A DNA stretch of 64,000 nucleotides, taken from positions 3,658,001 through 3,722,000 of the forward strand of contig NZ_CP013106.1 in assembly GCF_001431725.1 (NCBI RefSeq), in the 5' to 3' direction. Both the position numbers and the translations under genes were made by a program. Below the pieces are notes generated by a model. That model had not been told where the DNA came from. It ran no database searches and saw only the letters and a list, made by a program, of their open reading frames with translations. Every line of letters begins with the position of its first letter. Position 1 is the first letter of the stretch. This document shows, one piece after another, positions 43,494 through 52,375 of the stretch. The DNA is from Halomonas huangheensis (GTDB lineage Bacteria > Pseudomonadota > Gammaproteobacteria > Pseudomonadales > Halomonadaceae).

Positions 43494-43826
43494 ATGCCGG
43501 GTTACTACGAACTCAAGAAGACAGATGCCGACAAGTACCACTTTACCCTCAAGTCCGGGAATCATCAGGTCATCCTGACCAGCCAGCATTACAAGAGTCG
43601 CTCCTCAGCGGAGAATGGTATCGAATCGTGTCGCAAGAACAGCGGGATCGATGAGCGCTTCGAGCGCAAGACGGGGAAGAATGGACAACCGTTCTTCAGC
43701 CTGAAGGCCAGCAATGGCCAGATCATTGGCAGCAGCGAGATGTACAACACCGAAGCGGCACGCGACAAGGGTATTCAGTCGGTCAAGACCAACGGACAGG
43801 GGCCCACCAAATTCAAGGAGCAGTAG
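43494..43826 (+). CDS. YegP-family protein (two DUF1508 repeats)
   Basis: 110 residues, the length of E. coli YegP. Two repeats of about 50 residues, each an aromatic-rich beta hairpin followed by a helix: YYELKKTDADKYHFTLKSGNHQVILTSQHYKSRSSAENGIESC and FFSLKASNGQIIGSSEMYNTEAARDKGIQSV. Function unknown. It is convergent with the 5'-nucleotidase gene, 5 bases apart. Confidence 0.92.
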   Translation: MPGYYELKKTDADKYHFTLKSGNHQVILTSQHYKSRSSAENGIESCRKNSGIDERFERKTGKNGQPFFSLKASNGQIIGSSEMYNTEAARDKGIQSVKTNGQGPTKFKEQ

Positions 43827-43831
43827 CCCGG

Positions 43832-44788
43832 TCAGGTATCATCGCCTTCGGCCGGTGTCGAAGGCGAATTCAACCGCCCCACCGGCACATGCACTGACGG
43901 CATGATGTCGCTGGTATCGGTAAGGTGGGATGACTGATCATCGAAGAAGATATCGGGCTGAATGACCTTGAGTACATGATGCTTGGCGATCCCGCCGAGA
44001 AAGTAAGCCTCATTGACCGTGACACCCCAGTCGCGCAGGGTATGCACAACCCGCTCATGGGCGGGTGCATTGCGTGCGGTGACAATCGAGACCCGCACGC
44101 GGGGTTGATAGCTCCCCTCCGCTGTCTGCGCATGCGCCCTTTCGCGCTGCTGAACCACGGCCAGCCTGCGTACCAGGTCGGCAAGCACCCCCGGTGCAGC
44201 AGGCACTTCCGCATGCTCTCGCTCATGGGCAAGAAAAGCGTCCAGCCCCTGGTCCTGGAAGATGACCTCCGACGCATCGCTGGCCAGCACACCATCGAAA
44301 TCGAAGGCGATGTGCAGTTCATCTCGCTCATCAACCAGCGGGTTGCGTGACGGCATGACCCGTCCCGCCGGATAACCTGCGGCAATCGCGCGATCCACAT
44401 CCTCACGGTTAGCCGACAGGAACAGGCTGATATTCAGCGCGGGAATGAAGCGGTGTGGATAACGCCCCTGAAGAAAGACAGCACGGGTAATGCCCAGCTG
44501 GTGGTGCTCGATGGATCTCATCACCCGCAATCCTGTATCAGGGTCGTTGCGTGACAACAGCACCACCTCAACTAGAGGGTCATCCGGTGCCAGCGCATTC
44601 AGCGACAACAGCTTGCGAATGAAAGTGAAAGCTACCCCCGCTGCCAGAGGCTCGTTTTCGTGCTCGCGCTGATAGAGGCGATAGGCCTCTTCGCCCTGCT
44701 CGCGAAAGACGCGATCAGATGCGGAGAGATCGAACAGGGCACTGGACGCGAGGCCAATGACCAGACGCTCAGCGAGTTCATAAGGCAT
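43832..44788 (-). CDS. 5'-Nucleotidase (cytosolic NT5C1-like family)
   Basis: 318 residues. The HAD-type motif HIAFDFDGVLASDASEVIF is central (residues about 160-180); VSIVTARNAPAHERVV carries the second motif and IFFDDQSSH the last. N-terminal VVLLSRNDPDTGLRVMRSIEHH and ALNISLFLSAN are also family traits. Members dephosphorylate nucleoside monophosphates. It follows the LysR gene by 41 bases on the same strand; a link to choline sulfate is not evident, but nucleosides could feed the purine pathway in this window. Confidence 0.85.
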   Translation of the reverse strand: MPYELAERLVIGLASSALFDLSASDRVFREQGEEAYRLYQREHENEPLAAGVAFTFIRKLLSLNALAPDDPLVEVVLLSRNDPDTGLRVMRSIEHHQLGITRAVFLQGRYPHRFIPALNISLFLSANREDVDRAIAAGYPAGRVMPSRNPLVDERDELHIAFDFDGVLASDASEVIFQDQGLDAFLAHEREHAEVPAAPGVLADLVRRLAVVQQRERAHAQTAEGSYQPRVRVSIVTARNAPAHERVVHTLRDWGVTVNEAYFLGGIAKHHVLKVIQPDIFFDDQSSHLTDTSDIMPSVHVPVGRLNSPSTPAEGDDT

Positions 44789-44829
44789 ATCCTGACCTCC
44801 CCGGTCATCGGTCGTCGTGGATGCCGAGC

Positions 44830-45735
44830 TTACCGGGTTATACGCTCGCCGGCGATCCAGTCCAGAAAGCGTTGCTTGGCTCGCGAAGGTGTCGCCGGAT
44901 GAGTGTCGACCACGTCATAACCCAGCTCGGTAGCAACCCGGTAGCCCTCGACCTCGACCAGAAAGCCTTGATCGATCAGGTCATCCACCAGACCTTGCCA
45001 GCCAAGCGCGATTCCCTGCCCGGCAATGGCGGCCTGGATAAGGAGCGTGTAGTTGTCGAAGGTCAACGCCGGGGTGGGATCATGACGAGGACCAGATACC
45101 TGCTGGAAGAATCCCGGCCAGTCCAGCCAGCGTTGCCCGGCAGTGGTGCTCAATGCCAGCAAAGGCGCCTGTCGCAACAGCTGCTGGTCCGTACCGTTGT
45201 TGCTTGCCCCCAACAGGCCCGGGCTGCATACCGGAAACACCTGTTCGCCCATCAGCCGCAACCAACCCTCCCGTTCAGGCTGATTGCTGAACACGATGGC
45301 CACATCCGCGCTGCTGACTCGCCAGCTGATATCGCCATGGTTGGTCAATAACTGCACATCGATATCCGGGTGCTCGCGACGAAAGCGTGGCAGGCGCGGC
45401 AAAAGCCAGTATGAAGCCACGGAGAAGTCGGTCATCAACGTCAAGCGCGACTGATTCTGCTGCTGCTGAATCCTTTCCAATGCCTGCTCGATACGGCCAA
45501 AACCTTCCTCGACACCGAGTTGCAACAACACGCCGGCATCGGTGAGGCGCACACCACGATAGACCCTTTCGAACAACTCGACGCCCAACGCCTCTTCCAG
45601 CGCCTTGACGCTCTGGCTGACCGCGGACTGTGTCGAGCGCAGCTCGCGTGCCGCCGAAGTGAAGCTGAGATGACGCGCTGCCGCCTCGAAGACCCAGAGC
45701 CCATTGGGCGACAGTCGCTTACTCGTCAACGACAT
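44830..45735 (-). CDS. LysR-family regulator of choline-sulfate use
   Basis: 301 residues: a winged helix (1-60) with VFEAAARHLSFTSAARELRSTQSAVSQSVKALEEALGVELFERV and a GcvA-like effector domain. It is divergent from betC with 147 bases between, the usual arrangement for the regulator of choline-sulfatase genes. The intergenic part is AT-rich near 45760-45800. The effector is likely choline sulfate or choline (inferred). Confidence 0.9.
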   Translation of the reverse strand: MSLTSKRLSPNGLWVFEAAARHLSFTSAARELRSTQSAVSQSVKALEEALGVELFERVYRGVRLTDAGVLLQLGVEEGFGRIEQALERIQQQQNQSRLTLMTDFSVASYWLLPRLPRFRREHPDIDVQLLTNHGDISWRVSSADVAIVFSNQPEREGWLRLMGEQVFPVCSPGLLGASNNGTDQQLLRQAPLLALSTTAGQRWLDWPGFFQQVSGPRHDPTPALTFDNYTLLIQAAIAGQGIALGWQGLVDDLIDQGFLVEVEGYRVATELGYDVVDTHPATPSRAKQRFLDWIAGERITR

Positions 45736-45882
45736 TAATCCACCTTATGGCAACCATTAAAAATCAAGGAATTTACAGGACTATAGATTAGCTAGAAGAA
45801 TATAAAAACGCACCGACGCAGTCGCGTGGGTGTCCGGTTTCATTGAACCACTACAAAGACCCAGCCAACCGAGGAGCGCTGC

Positions 45883-47400
45883 ATGACTTCGCGACCCAAT
45901 ATCCTGTTTCTCATGGCCGATCAGCTGACCGCATCGCGGCTGCCGTTTCATGGCCATCCGCTGGTCAAGACGCCAAACCTGTCGCGCCTTGCCGAACAGG
46001 GTGTGGTGTTCGACTCGGCCTACTGCAACAGTCCGCTTTGCGCACCTTCACGCTTTGCGCTGATGACCGGTCGCCTGCCGTCGCGTACTGGAGGTTTCGA
46101 CAACGCCTCCGACCTGCCAGCGGATACTCCGACCTTCGCCCACTACCTGCGCGACGCCGGTTACCGAACCGCGCTATCCGGCAAGATGCACTTCTGCGGG
46201 CCGGACCAGTTGCACGGCTTCGAGCGCCGCCTGACTAGCGACATCTACCCAGCGGATTACGGTTGGTACGTCGATTGGGATCATCCGGATGAACGCCCCA
46301 GCTACTACCACAATATGTCGTCAGTGCAGCAGGCGGGACCCTGCGTGCGCTCGAATCAGCTCGACTTCGATGACGAGGTGACCTTCCAGGCACGGCGCTT
46401 CCTGCATGATCATGTACGCAGCAAGGACACTCGGCCATTCTGCCTTACGGTATCGCTGACGCATCCGCACGATCCTTACACCATCCCCCGTCAGTGGTGG
46501 GATCGCTACGATCATGATGCCATCGACATGCCATCATTGAGCTGGCAGCACGTCCCTCACGACCCCCACTCCGAGCGCCTGCGCAGCGTCTATCAGTTGG
46601 ATGATGCCACGCTCAACGAAGAACAGATCCGCAACGCCAGACATGCCTACTATGGCGCAATCAGCTATGTCGACGACCAACTCGGCGCGGTGATCGACAC
46701 GTTGGAAGAGTGTGGTCTGGCCGACAACACCATTATCGTGTTCTCCGGTGACCACGGAGACATGCTCGGTGAGCGAGGCCTCTGGTACAAGATGAGCTGG
46801 TTCGAGGACTCTGCCCGAGTGCCGATGATCGTCCATGCACCGGGACGCTTCACGCCTCATCGGGTCGCCCAGTCAGTGTCGACCCTCGACCTCCTGCCCA
46901 CCTTCGTCGAGCTTACGCATCCCGAAGGCGCGCCTGACTATCCGGTGCCCATCGACGGGCGCAGCCTGTTACCCCACCTGACGGGTAGCGGTGGTCACGA
47001 TGAAGTCATTGGTGAATACCTCGCCGAGGGTGCCATTGCACCACTGATCATGATCCGACGCGAAGCATACAAGTACGTCTACAGCCCCAGCGATCCGGAG
47101 CAGCTGTTCAATCTCGCCGAGGACCCTCAAGAACTCGAGAACCTCGCCAACAGTGCCAGTCACGCGCAGTTACTGGACGACTTCCGAACCGAAGTCCAGC
47201 AACGCTGGGATTTGAATGCACTGCATCAGCAGGTTCTGGAGAGCCAGCGTCGGCGCCGCATGATTGCCCGTGCTCTGCGACGCGGCGAAGTGACGCCCTG
47301 GGACCACCAGCCGTTTTTCGATGCCAGCACTCAGTACATGCGCAACAACGTTGACCTGGACGACCTGGAAAAACGTGCACGCTTCCCCGCAGTAGGGTGA
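45883..47400 (+). CDS. betC: Choline-sulfatase
   Basis: 505 residues. The sulfatase consensus C53-A-P-S-R57 (NSPLCAPSRFALMTGRLPSR), whose cysteine becomes formylglycine, is present. RPNILFLMADQLTASRLPFHGHPLVKTPN opens the protein, and VFSGDHGDMLGERGLWYKMSWFEDSARVPMI is the family metal-binding segment. No signal peptide. It hydrolyses choline-O-sulfate to choline and sulfate, giving a precursor of the osmoprotectant glycine betaine. Divergent from its LysR regulator; betT follows. Confidence 0.97.
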   Translation: MTSRPNILFLMADQLTASRLPFHGHPLVKTPNLSRLAEQGVVFDSAYCNSPLCAPSRFALMTGRLPSRTGGFDNASDLPADTPTFAHYLRDAGYRTALSGKMHFCGPDQLHGFERRLTSDIYPADYGWYVDWDHPDERPSYYHNMSSVQQAGPCVRSNQLDFDDEVTFQARRFLHDHVRSKDTRPFCLTVSLTHPHDPYTIPRQWWDRYDHDAIDMPSLSWQHVPHDPHSERLRSVYQLDDATLNEEQIRNARHAYYGAISYVDDQLGAVIDTLEECGLADNTIIVFSGDHGDMLGERGLWYKMSWFEDSARVPMIVHAPGRFTPHRVAQSVSTLDLLPTFVELTHPEGAPDYPVPIDGRSLLPHLTGSGGHDEVIGEYLAEGAIAPLIMIRREAYKYVYSPSDPEQLFNLAEDPQELENLANSASHAQLLDDFRTEVQQRWDLNALHQQVLESQRRRRMIARALRRGEVTPWDHQPFFDASTQYMRNNVDLDDLEKRARFPAVG

Positions 47401-47480
47401 ATAGCGGCTTGTCTGTCACTGGATGAATAGAGGTTGAATGAGTAACGAGACGTTCCTGACAACAACAATACGAGATAGCC

Positions 47481-49535
47481 ATGAACTCCTCCGATAGAGA
47501 TGCCCAAACGGGCAGTCGCCTCAACAGCGCCGTGTTTCACGGCTCTGTGGCCGGTATTCTGGTCTTTCTGGTCTATGCCATGGTCTTCACCGACCATGCC
47601 ACGACCTTCTTCAATGCCGGCCTCAACTGGATCGGTAATACTTTCGGTTGGTATTACATGCTGGCGATCGCTGCCTATCTGGCGTTCGTTATCGCCATCG
47701 GTCTATCGCGCTTCGGGCGTATTCGCCTTGGCCCGGACCACTCGCGCCCGGAATTCTCGTTACTCTCCTGGTCGGCGATGTTGTTCGCCGCCGGGCTGGG
47801 TGGCGCAATCCTGTTCTTCGTGGTTTCGGAGCCGCTGACTCACTATCTCAATCCTCCGTTCGCCGAGGCTGCCACCGAGGAGGCAAGACGGCATGCGGTG
47901 GTGCAGACCTACTTCCACTGGGGCATCTCCGGCTGGGGACTCTATGTGTTGATGGGCATGGCGCTGGCCTACTTCAGCTATCGACACCGTCTACCACTGG
48001 CGATCCGCTCGACCCTCTATCCTCTGCTCGGGCAGCGCATCTATGGCCCGATCGGCAATGCGGTGGATATCGCCGCCGTACTGGCAACAGTCTTCGGTAT
48101 CGCTACTGCGTTGGGTATCGGTGTGATCCAGATGAACTACGGGTTGAACTATCTATTCGGCATTCCCGAGGGTCTGATCGCACAGAGCGGCTTGATCGTG
48201 CTGGTGGTGGTCATGGCGACTCTATCAGTGGTCAGCGGTGTCGACCGAGGCATCCGCATACTCTCCGAGTTCAACCTCTATCTGGTCGGTGCTCTGGTAC
48301 TGTTCGTGCTGTTTCAGGGAGAAACCCTCAAGGGCCTCAACCAACTGGTGCAGAACGTCGGCGACTACCTGGTCAGTCTCCCGGGCATGACGTTTCATAC
48401 CTATGCCTACGATGATGACAAGAGCGGCTGGTTCAGCGCCTGGACGGTGTTCTTCTGGGGCTGGTGGATCGCCTGGGCACCCTTTGTCGGGCTGTTCCTG
48501 GCTCGCATCTCGCGAGGACGCACCATCCGAGAGTTCGTCGCCGGCGCCCTGTTCATCCCGTTGATCTTCGTGATGATCATGATGTCGGTGTTCGGCAATA
48601 GCGGCATCAGCATGGTCGATGGAGGCCTGACCGAGCTGGGTGAGCAGGCGATCAACATGCCGCAGGCAACGATCTACACCTTTCTCGAGCAGCTCCCCTG
48701 GGTCAAACTCACCGCGACTCTGGTCACACTGTTGAGCATCGTGTTCTTCGTTACCTCCGCAGACTCCGGTGCGCTGGTGCTGTCGAACTTCACCTATCTG
48801 CTGCGTGACGTAAACCACGATGCACCGATTCCACTGCGCATATTCTGGTCGGCGATCATCGGCCTGATCACGCAGGCCCTGCTGATGAGCGGTGGACTTC
48901 GCACACTACAGAGTGCTGTGGTGATCACCGCGTTGCCCTTCTCGCTGGTGATCTTTCTGACCATGTTCTCACTGCTGCGCTCACTCAAGAGCGAAGCAAG
49001 CAAAGCCGACAGTCGCCTGCATATCGCTTCGCATCAGACATCGCGCAGCGACTGGCGAGAGCGCCTCGACCGCACCCTGGATGGCTCCACACGCAGTGGC
49101 GCCGAGGCCACATTGCAGTACGCCATTCGCCCTGCGCTGGCCGAGTTCGCCGATGAGATGCAAAGCCGTGGCATGGAGGCCAGTCTCGAGGAAGACAGCC
49201 AGGCCGGTCAGCAACCAGTGTGCCCGACACTACGTGTCGACTTCGAGGGTGCGCCGCCATTCATCTATGCGGTACGACCACTGCGCATGAAACCACCGAG
49301 TTTCCTGCCCGCCGACGATGATTACTACCTGCGTCTCGATGTACATCTCAGCGAAGGCGGTATCGGGCAGGATCTCAACGGCTACACACGCCAGGAAGTG
49401 CTGCACGATATTCTCAGCGAATATCAACGCCACCTGCATTTCCTCGCCGACCAACAGGATCAGCTGGAAACCTTGCCGGGCATGGCGCATGTCGGGCAGA
49501 ACGATCCGACACCACCGGAGACAGTGAAGGTGTAG
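47481..49535 (+). CDS. betT: BCCT-family choline (or choline sulfate) transporter
   Basis: 684 residues, about 12 helices, then a cytoplasmic C-domain of about 180 residues. BCCT signatures: GLGGAILFFVVSEPL, HWGISGWGLYVLMGMALAY, GWWIAWAPFVGLFLARISRGRTIREFV and TSADSGALVLSNFTYL. The long tail resembles BetT, where it senses osmotic strength. Following betC, it probably brings in choline or choline-O-sulfate for BetC. The tail ends in an acidic, proline-rich stretch. Confidence 0.93.
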   Translation: MNSSDRDAQTGSRLNSAVFHGSVAGILVFLVYAMVFTDHATTFFNAGLNWIGNTFGWYYMLAIAAYLAFVIAIGLSRFGRIRLGPDHSRPEFSLLSWSAMLFAAGLGGAILFFVVSEPLTHYLNPPFAEAATEEARRHAVVQTYFHWGISGWGLYVLMGMALAYFSYRHRLPLAIRSTLYPLLGQRIYGPIGNAVDIAAVLATVFGIATALGIGVIQMNYGLNYLFGIPEGLIAQSGLIVLVVVMATLSVVSGVDRGIRILSEFNLYLVGALVLFVLFQGETLKGLNQLVQNVGDYLVSLPGMTFHTYAYDDDKSGWFSAWTVFFWGWWIAWAPFVGLFLARISRGRTIREFVAGALFIPLIFVMIMMSVFGNSGISMVDGGLTELGEQAINMPQATIYTFLEQLPWVKLTATLVTLLSIVFFVTSADSGALVLSNFTYLLRDVNHDAPIPLRIFWSAIIGLITQALLMSGGLRTLQSAVVITALPFSLVIFLTMFSLLRSLKSEASKADSRLHIASHQTSRSDWRERLDRTLDGSTRSGAEATLQYAIRPALAEFADEMQSRGMEASLEEDSQAGQQPVCPTLRVDFEGAPPFIYAVRPLRMKPPSFLPADDDYYLRLDVHLSEGGIGQDLNGYTRQEVLHDILSEYQRHLHFLADQQDQLETLPGMAHVGQNDPTPPETVKV

Positions 49536-49583
49536 AAGGGAGCTGTCGAGCCAGGGGGGGGGCTCTAACCCCTTCCCTCTTCC

Positions 49584-49625
49584 CTCTGATCTCCTCCCTC
49601 TGATCTCCTCCCTCTGTTCTCCTCC
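49584..49625. repeat. 14-bp tandem repeat between convergent genes
   Basis: CTCTGATCTCCTCC occurs twice exactly (49584-49597, 49598-49611) and once with one change (49612-49625). It lies in the non-coding gap between betT and the TRIC gene, after a run of nine Gs at about 49552. Confidence 0.8.
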
Positions 49626-49663
49626 GGCTTACCTCTCATTTCTTACCTCTTGAAACTCGTCAC

Positions 49664-50521
49664 TCAATCTCCATCATCCGGCCAGAGTCGACGCGCCTGG
49701 TGGTGAGGTACCATCCGCACCCGCATCTTGCGACGCACCGGTTGCAGCGGCACTTTCCCGGTCGATATTGCAGCGTCGGAGTTCGCCTGCCGGTCGCTGG
49801 TTGAGCCTTGCTTCGAGGCATTGCGATGTATCTCGTTGTGGTCCGAGCTATCTTGATCTGAGCCAGGGTGATTTGAATCCTTGTCAGTGCTGGCATGCGT
49901 ATCAAGCATTGCCCAGACGAAGACCGGCAATGAAAGCCTCCAACGAATCGCTGCAAGGCGCAGCCCCAGCGTCGTCAACAGCGACAGCACCAGCCCCAGA
50001 GGAGCGACTCCGAGCTTATCGCAGACGACATAGACGATGCCCCCGGCAATGGCTGCCGTGGCATAGATTTCACTGCGCAGAACCAGTGGTACTCGGCGCG
50101 CCAGCACGTCACGGATCATTCCTCCGGCAACGCCGGTAAATAGCCCCATCAGTACGGCTACCACGCCGCTGAATCCCAACAGTAATGCCTTGTTGGCACC
50201 GATCACCACAAACAGCGCCAAACCAAAGGCATCCGCAATCGGCAGGAATATTCGGTTGAGTCGATGGATGTATCGATAGCCCACCAGACAGGCGAGCACA
50301 GTGGCCAGTACCACCCACAGATAGAGAGTATCGGTAACCCAGAAGACCGGCTGCACGCCCAACACCAGATCACGCATGGTGCCGCCACCTACGGCAGTTG
50401 CCGCCGCCAGTACCAGCATGCCGATGGGGTCCATCCGTGACCGGCAGGCAAGCAGCACTCCGGAGAGCGCAAAGACCACCGTGCCCGCCATATCCAGCCA
50501 ATAGACGATAGCGCTATCCAC
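49664..50521 (-). CDS. TRIC-type cation channel (YicG/UPF0126 family)
   Basis: 285 residues from a GTG start at 50521 (AGAGGAAA site upstream). Two repeats of three helices: [38 protein letters not shown] and [40 protein letters not shown], each with the family's GG-x-RD motif. About 85 polar, low-complexity residues rich in D, S, N, Q and R follow the last helix, longer than usual. Prokaryotic TRIC proteins form trimeric potassium/sodium-permeable channels. Convergent with betT. Confidence 0.9.
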   Translation of the reverse strand: MDSAIVYWLDMAGTVVFALSGVLLACRSRMDPIGMLVLAAATAVGGGTMRDLVLGVQPVFWVTDTLYLWVVLATVLACLVGYRYIHRLNRIFLPIADAFGLALFVVIGANKALLLGFSGVVAVLMGLFTGVAGGMIRDVLARRVPLVLRSEIYATAAIAGGIVYVVCDKLGVAPLGLVLSLLTTLGLRLAAIRWRLSLPVFVWAMLDTHASTDKDSNHPGSDQDSSDHNEIHRNASKQGSTSDRQANSDAAISTGKVPLQPVRRKMRVRMVPHHQARRLWPDDGD

Positions 50522-50580
50522 GTCACTTTCCTCTAGTCATCATCTGGTCGCCCGAAGCAGATAAATGGATGAATGCTTGT

Positions 50581-51285
50581 CTAACTGGGTAGATAAAGCC
50601 CCCCAGCTCGCGTCAAATGCCGGTCCATTTCACGCACGGCGGCCGCCTCATCGGCATTGGCCAGCGCCTCGAGAATACGCCGGTGCTCTTCCAGGGTGAT
50701 GCTCTCATTGCCCTTCCAATGCAGCAGCGAGGTGTGAAATCTCGCCAGCCAGTCGAGCATCGCACGACTGACGGCGATAAAGATCGGGTTGGCTGTGGTC
50801 TCGGCAATGGTGATGTGAAAAGCCATATCCGCGGCAATGAAGGCATCGATATCACTGTTGAGTGCCTTGTCCTGCTGCTGAATCAGCTCTTCCAACCGGG
50901 CAATGCCTGCAGCGTCGATACTACGCGCAGCTCTCGCTACCATCCCCAACTCGAAGAAGGCCCGCGCTTCCTTGAGATGCTCAAGCGTCGCCGGTTCGGT
51001 CGACAACATATGCATGGCCGTCAATTCGATCTGCGCCAGCATGCCTTCAGCGCTGGGGGCGACCACGCGTGGCCGCTGCCCATGATGAATGGCCACCAAT
51101 CCGAGACGTTCCAGAGCCTGCATTGCTTCGCGTATTGCCGGTCTGCCGACGCCGAAGGTATCCATCAATTCGCGCTCGGAAGGCAGCACGTCTCCCGCTT
51201 TATAGTCGCCATTCAGCAATTGCTGATAGAGACGGTCAAACACTTCATCCGCCAGCTTGCGGCGGGGAATCTTCAAATCGCTCAT
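50581..51285 (-). CDS. GntR-family (FadR/NanR-type) regulator of the acid-sugar cluster
   Basis: 234 residues: winged helix (10-85) with EVFDRLYQQLLNGDYKAGDVLPSERELMDTFGVGRPAIREAMQALERLGL and FCD domain with DMAFHITIAETTANPIF. It resembles NanR- and UxuR-like regulators of sugar-acid genes. Divergent from apnO with 218 bases between. A possible half-site, TATACCAGTTGA (51460-51471), lies close to apnO. It probably controls apnO-oiaX-oiaK and perhaps the facing operon (inferred). Confidence 0.87.
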   Translation of the reverse strand: MSDLKIPRRKLADEVFDRLYQQLLNGDYKAGDVLPSERELMDTFGVGRPAIREAMQALERLGLVAIHHGQRPRVVAPSAEGMLAQIELTAMHMLSTEPATLEHLKEARAFFELGMVARAARSIDAAGIARLEELIQQQDKALNSDIDAFIAADMAFHITIAETTANPIFIAVSRAMLDWLARFHTSLLHWKGNESITLEEHRRILEALANADEAAAVREMDRHLTRAGGLYLPS

Positions 51286-51503
51286 TCATCTATCCATGGT
51301 TCATGGCAGGCTCGCGCTCACCAGCATACTCACGGCATGCCCTCTGCCATGCCAGCGCGAGGCGTGTTCCCTGATCTGTATGATGCCGCATAACGCTGCG
51401 CCTGCCGCGCCTGCACGACCAAGGTTGCAATTGACAGCCCGTCAACTTGTCATGTCATTATACCAGTTGATTCAACCTACAGAACAACGAAAGGTCCAAC
51501 CCC
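51286..51503. promoter_or_regulatory. Divergent promoter region between gntR and apnO
   Basis: 218 bases, no gene. An AT-richer segment at 51450-51480 contains TATACCAGTTGATTCAA, a plausible but imperfect GntR-type site. Confidence 0.5.
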
Positions 51504-52334
51504 ATGACCAGCATTGCCTTGATTGGTGCAGGCGGCAAGATGGGCACCCGCCTGTCGCGCAACCTGCAGAAAACGGATTACCGGATTCGCCACGTTGAAG
51601 TCAGCGAGGCGGGTCGCCAGCGGCTCAGCGATGAGCTAGGCATTACCTGTGTGGACAGCGCAGAACAGGCGGTCAAGGATGTCGACGTCGTGATCCTCGC
51701 CGTCCCCGACACGCTGATCCAGCGCATCGCCCACGACCTGTCCGAGCATATTTCCTCCGGCACCATGGTCATTTGCCTCGATGCCGCGGCGCCCTTTGCC
51801 GGTCATCTGCCGCCGCGTGACGACCTGGTGTACTTCGTCACCCACCCCTGCCATCCGTCGATCTTCAATACCGAACCCGATGTCGATGCGCTGCTGGATC
51901 GTTTCGGTGGCAGCCATGCCGTTCAGCATGTGGTCAGCTCGCTGATGCAGGGCGAAGCACAGCATTTCGACCTTGGTGAAGATATCGCGCGCGCCATCTA
52001 TGCGCCGGTCGGCCGCACCCACCGGGTCAGCGTCGAGGAAATGGCTCTGCTCGAACCGGGTCTATCGGAAACGGTCTGCGCCACGCTGCTGGCGGTCATG
52101 CGTGAAGCCATGGATGAAGTCGTCGCTCGCGGTGTCAGCCATGAATGTGCCCGCGACTTCCTGCTCGGCCATCTCAATATCCTCGGTGCGGTGATCTTCG
52201 ACGAACAGCCCGGCGCCTTCTCCGATGCCTGCAACAAGGCCATCGAGAACGGCAAGCCGATGCTGATGCGTGACGACTGGAAGAAGGTCTTCGAGCCCGA
52301 GGAAATCGCCGAGAGTATTCGCCGCATCACCTGA
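51504..52334 (+). CDS. apnO: NAD-dependent oxidoisomerase, D-apionate oxidoisomerase candidate
   Basis: 276 residues. Rossmann nucleotide motif GAGGKMG (8-14), then DVVILAVPDTLIQRIA and the VTHPCHPSIFN segment; the C-terminal half is a helical phosphogluconate-dehydrogenase-C-like domain (VEEMALLEPGLSE). In the described D-apiose pathway, ApnO turns D-apionate into 3-oxo-isoapionate. It precedes the RuBisCO-like protein and a DUF1537 kinase, the same gene set as that pathway, so I assign it by context. It has only a weak ribosome site. Other hydroxyacid oxidoisomerases are possible. Confidence 0.75.
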   Translation: MTSIALIGAGGKMGTRLSRNLQKTDYRIRHVEVSEAGRQRLSDELGITCVDSAEQAVKDVDVVILAVPDTLIQRIAHDLSEHISSGTMVICLDAAAPFAGHLPPRDDLVYFVTHPCHPSIFNTEPDVDALLDRFGGSHAVQHVVSSLMQGEAQHFDLGEDIARAIYAPVGRTHRVSVEEMALLEPGLSETVCATLLAVMREAMDEVVARGVSHECARDFLLGHLNILGAVIFDEQPGAFSDACNKAIENGKPMLMRDDWKKVFEPEEIAESIRRIT

Positions 52335-52375
52335 TGCTGCCAGCATAACCCGACAGCCGGACGACAGAGGGAAGC

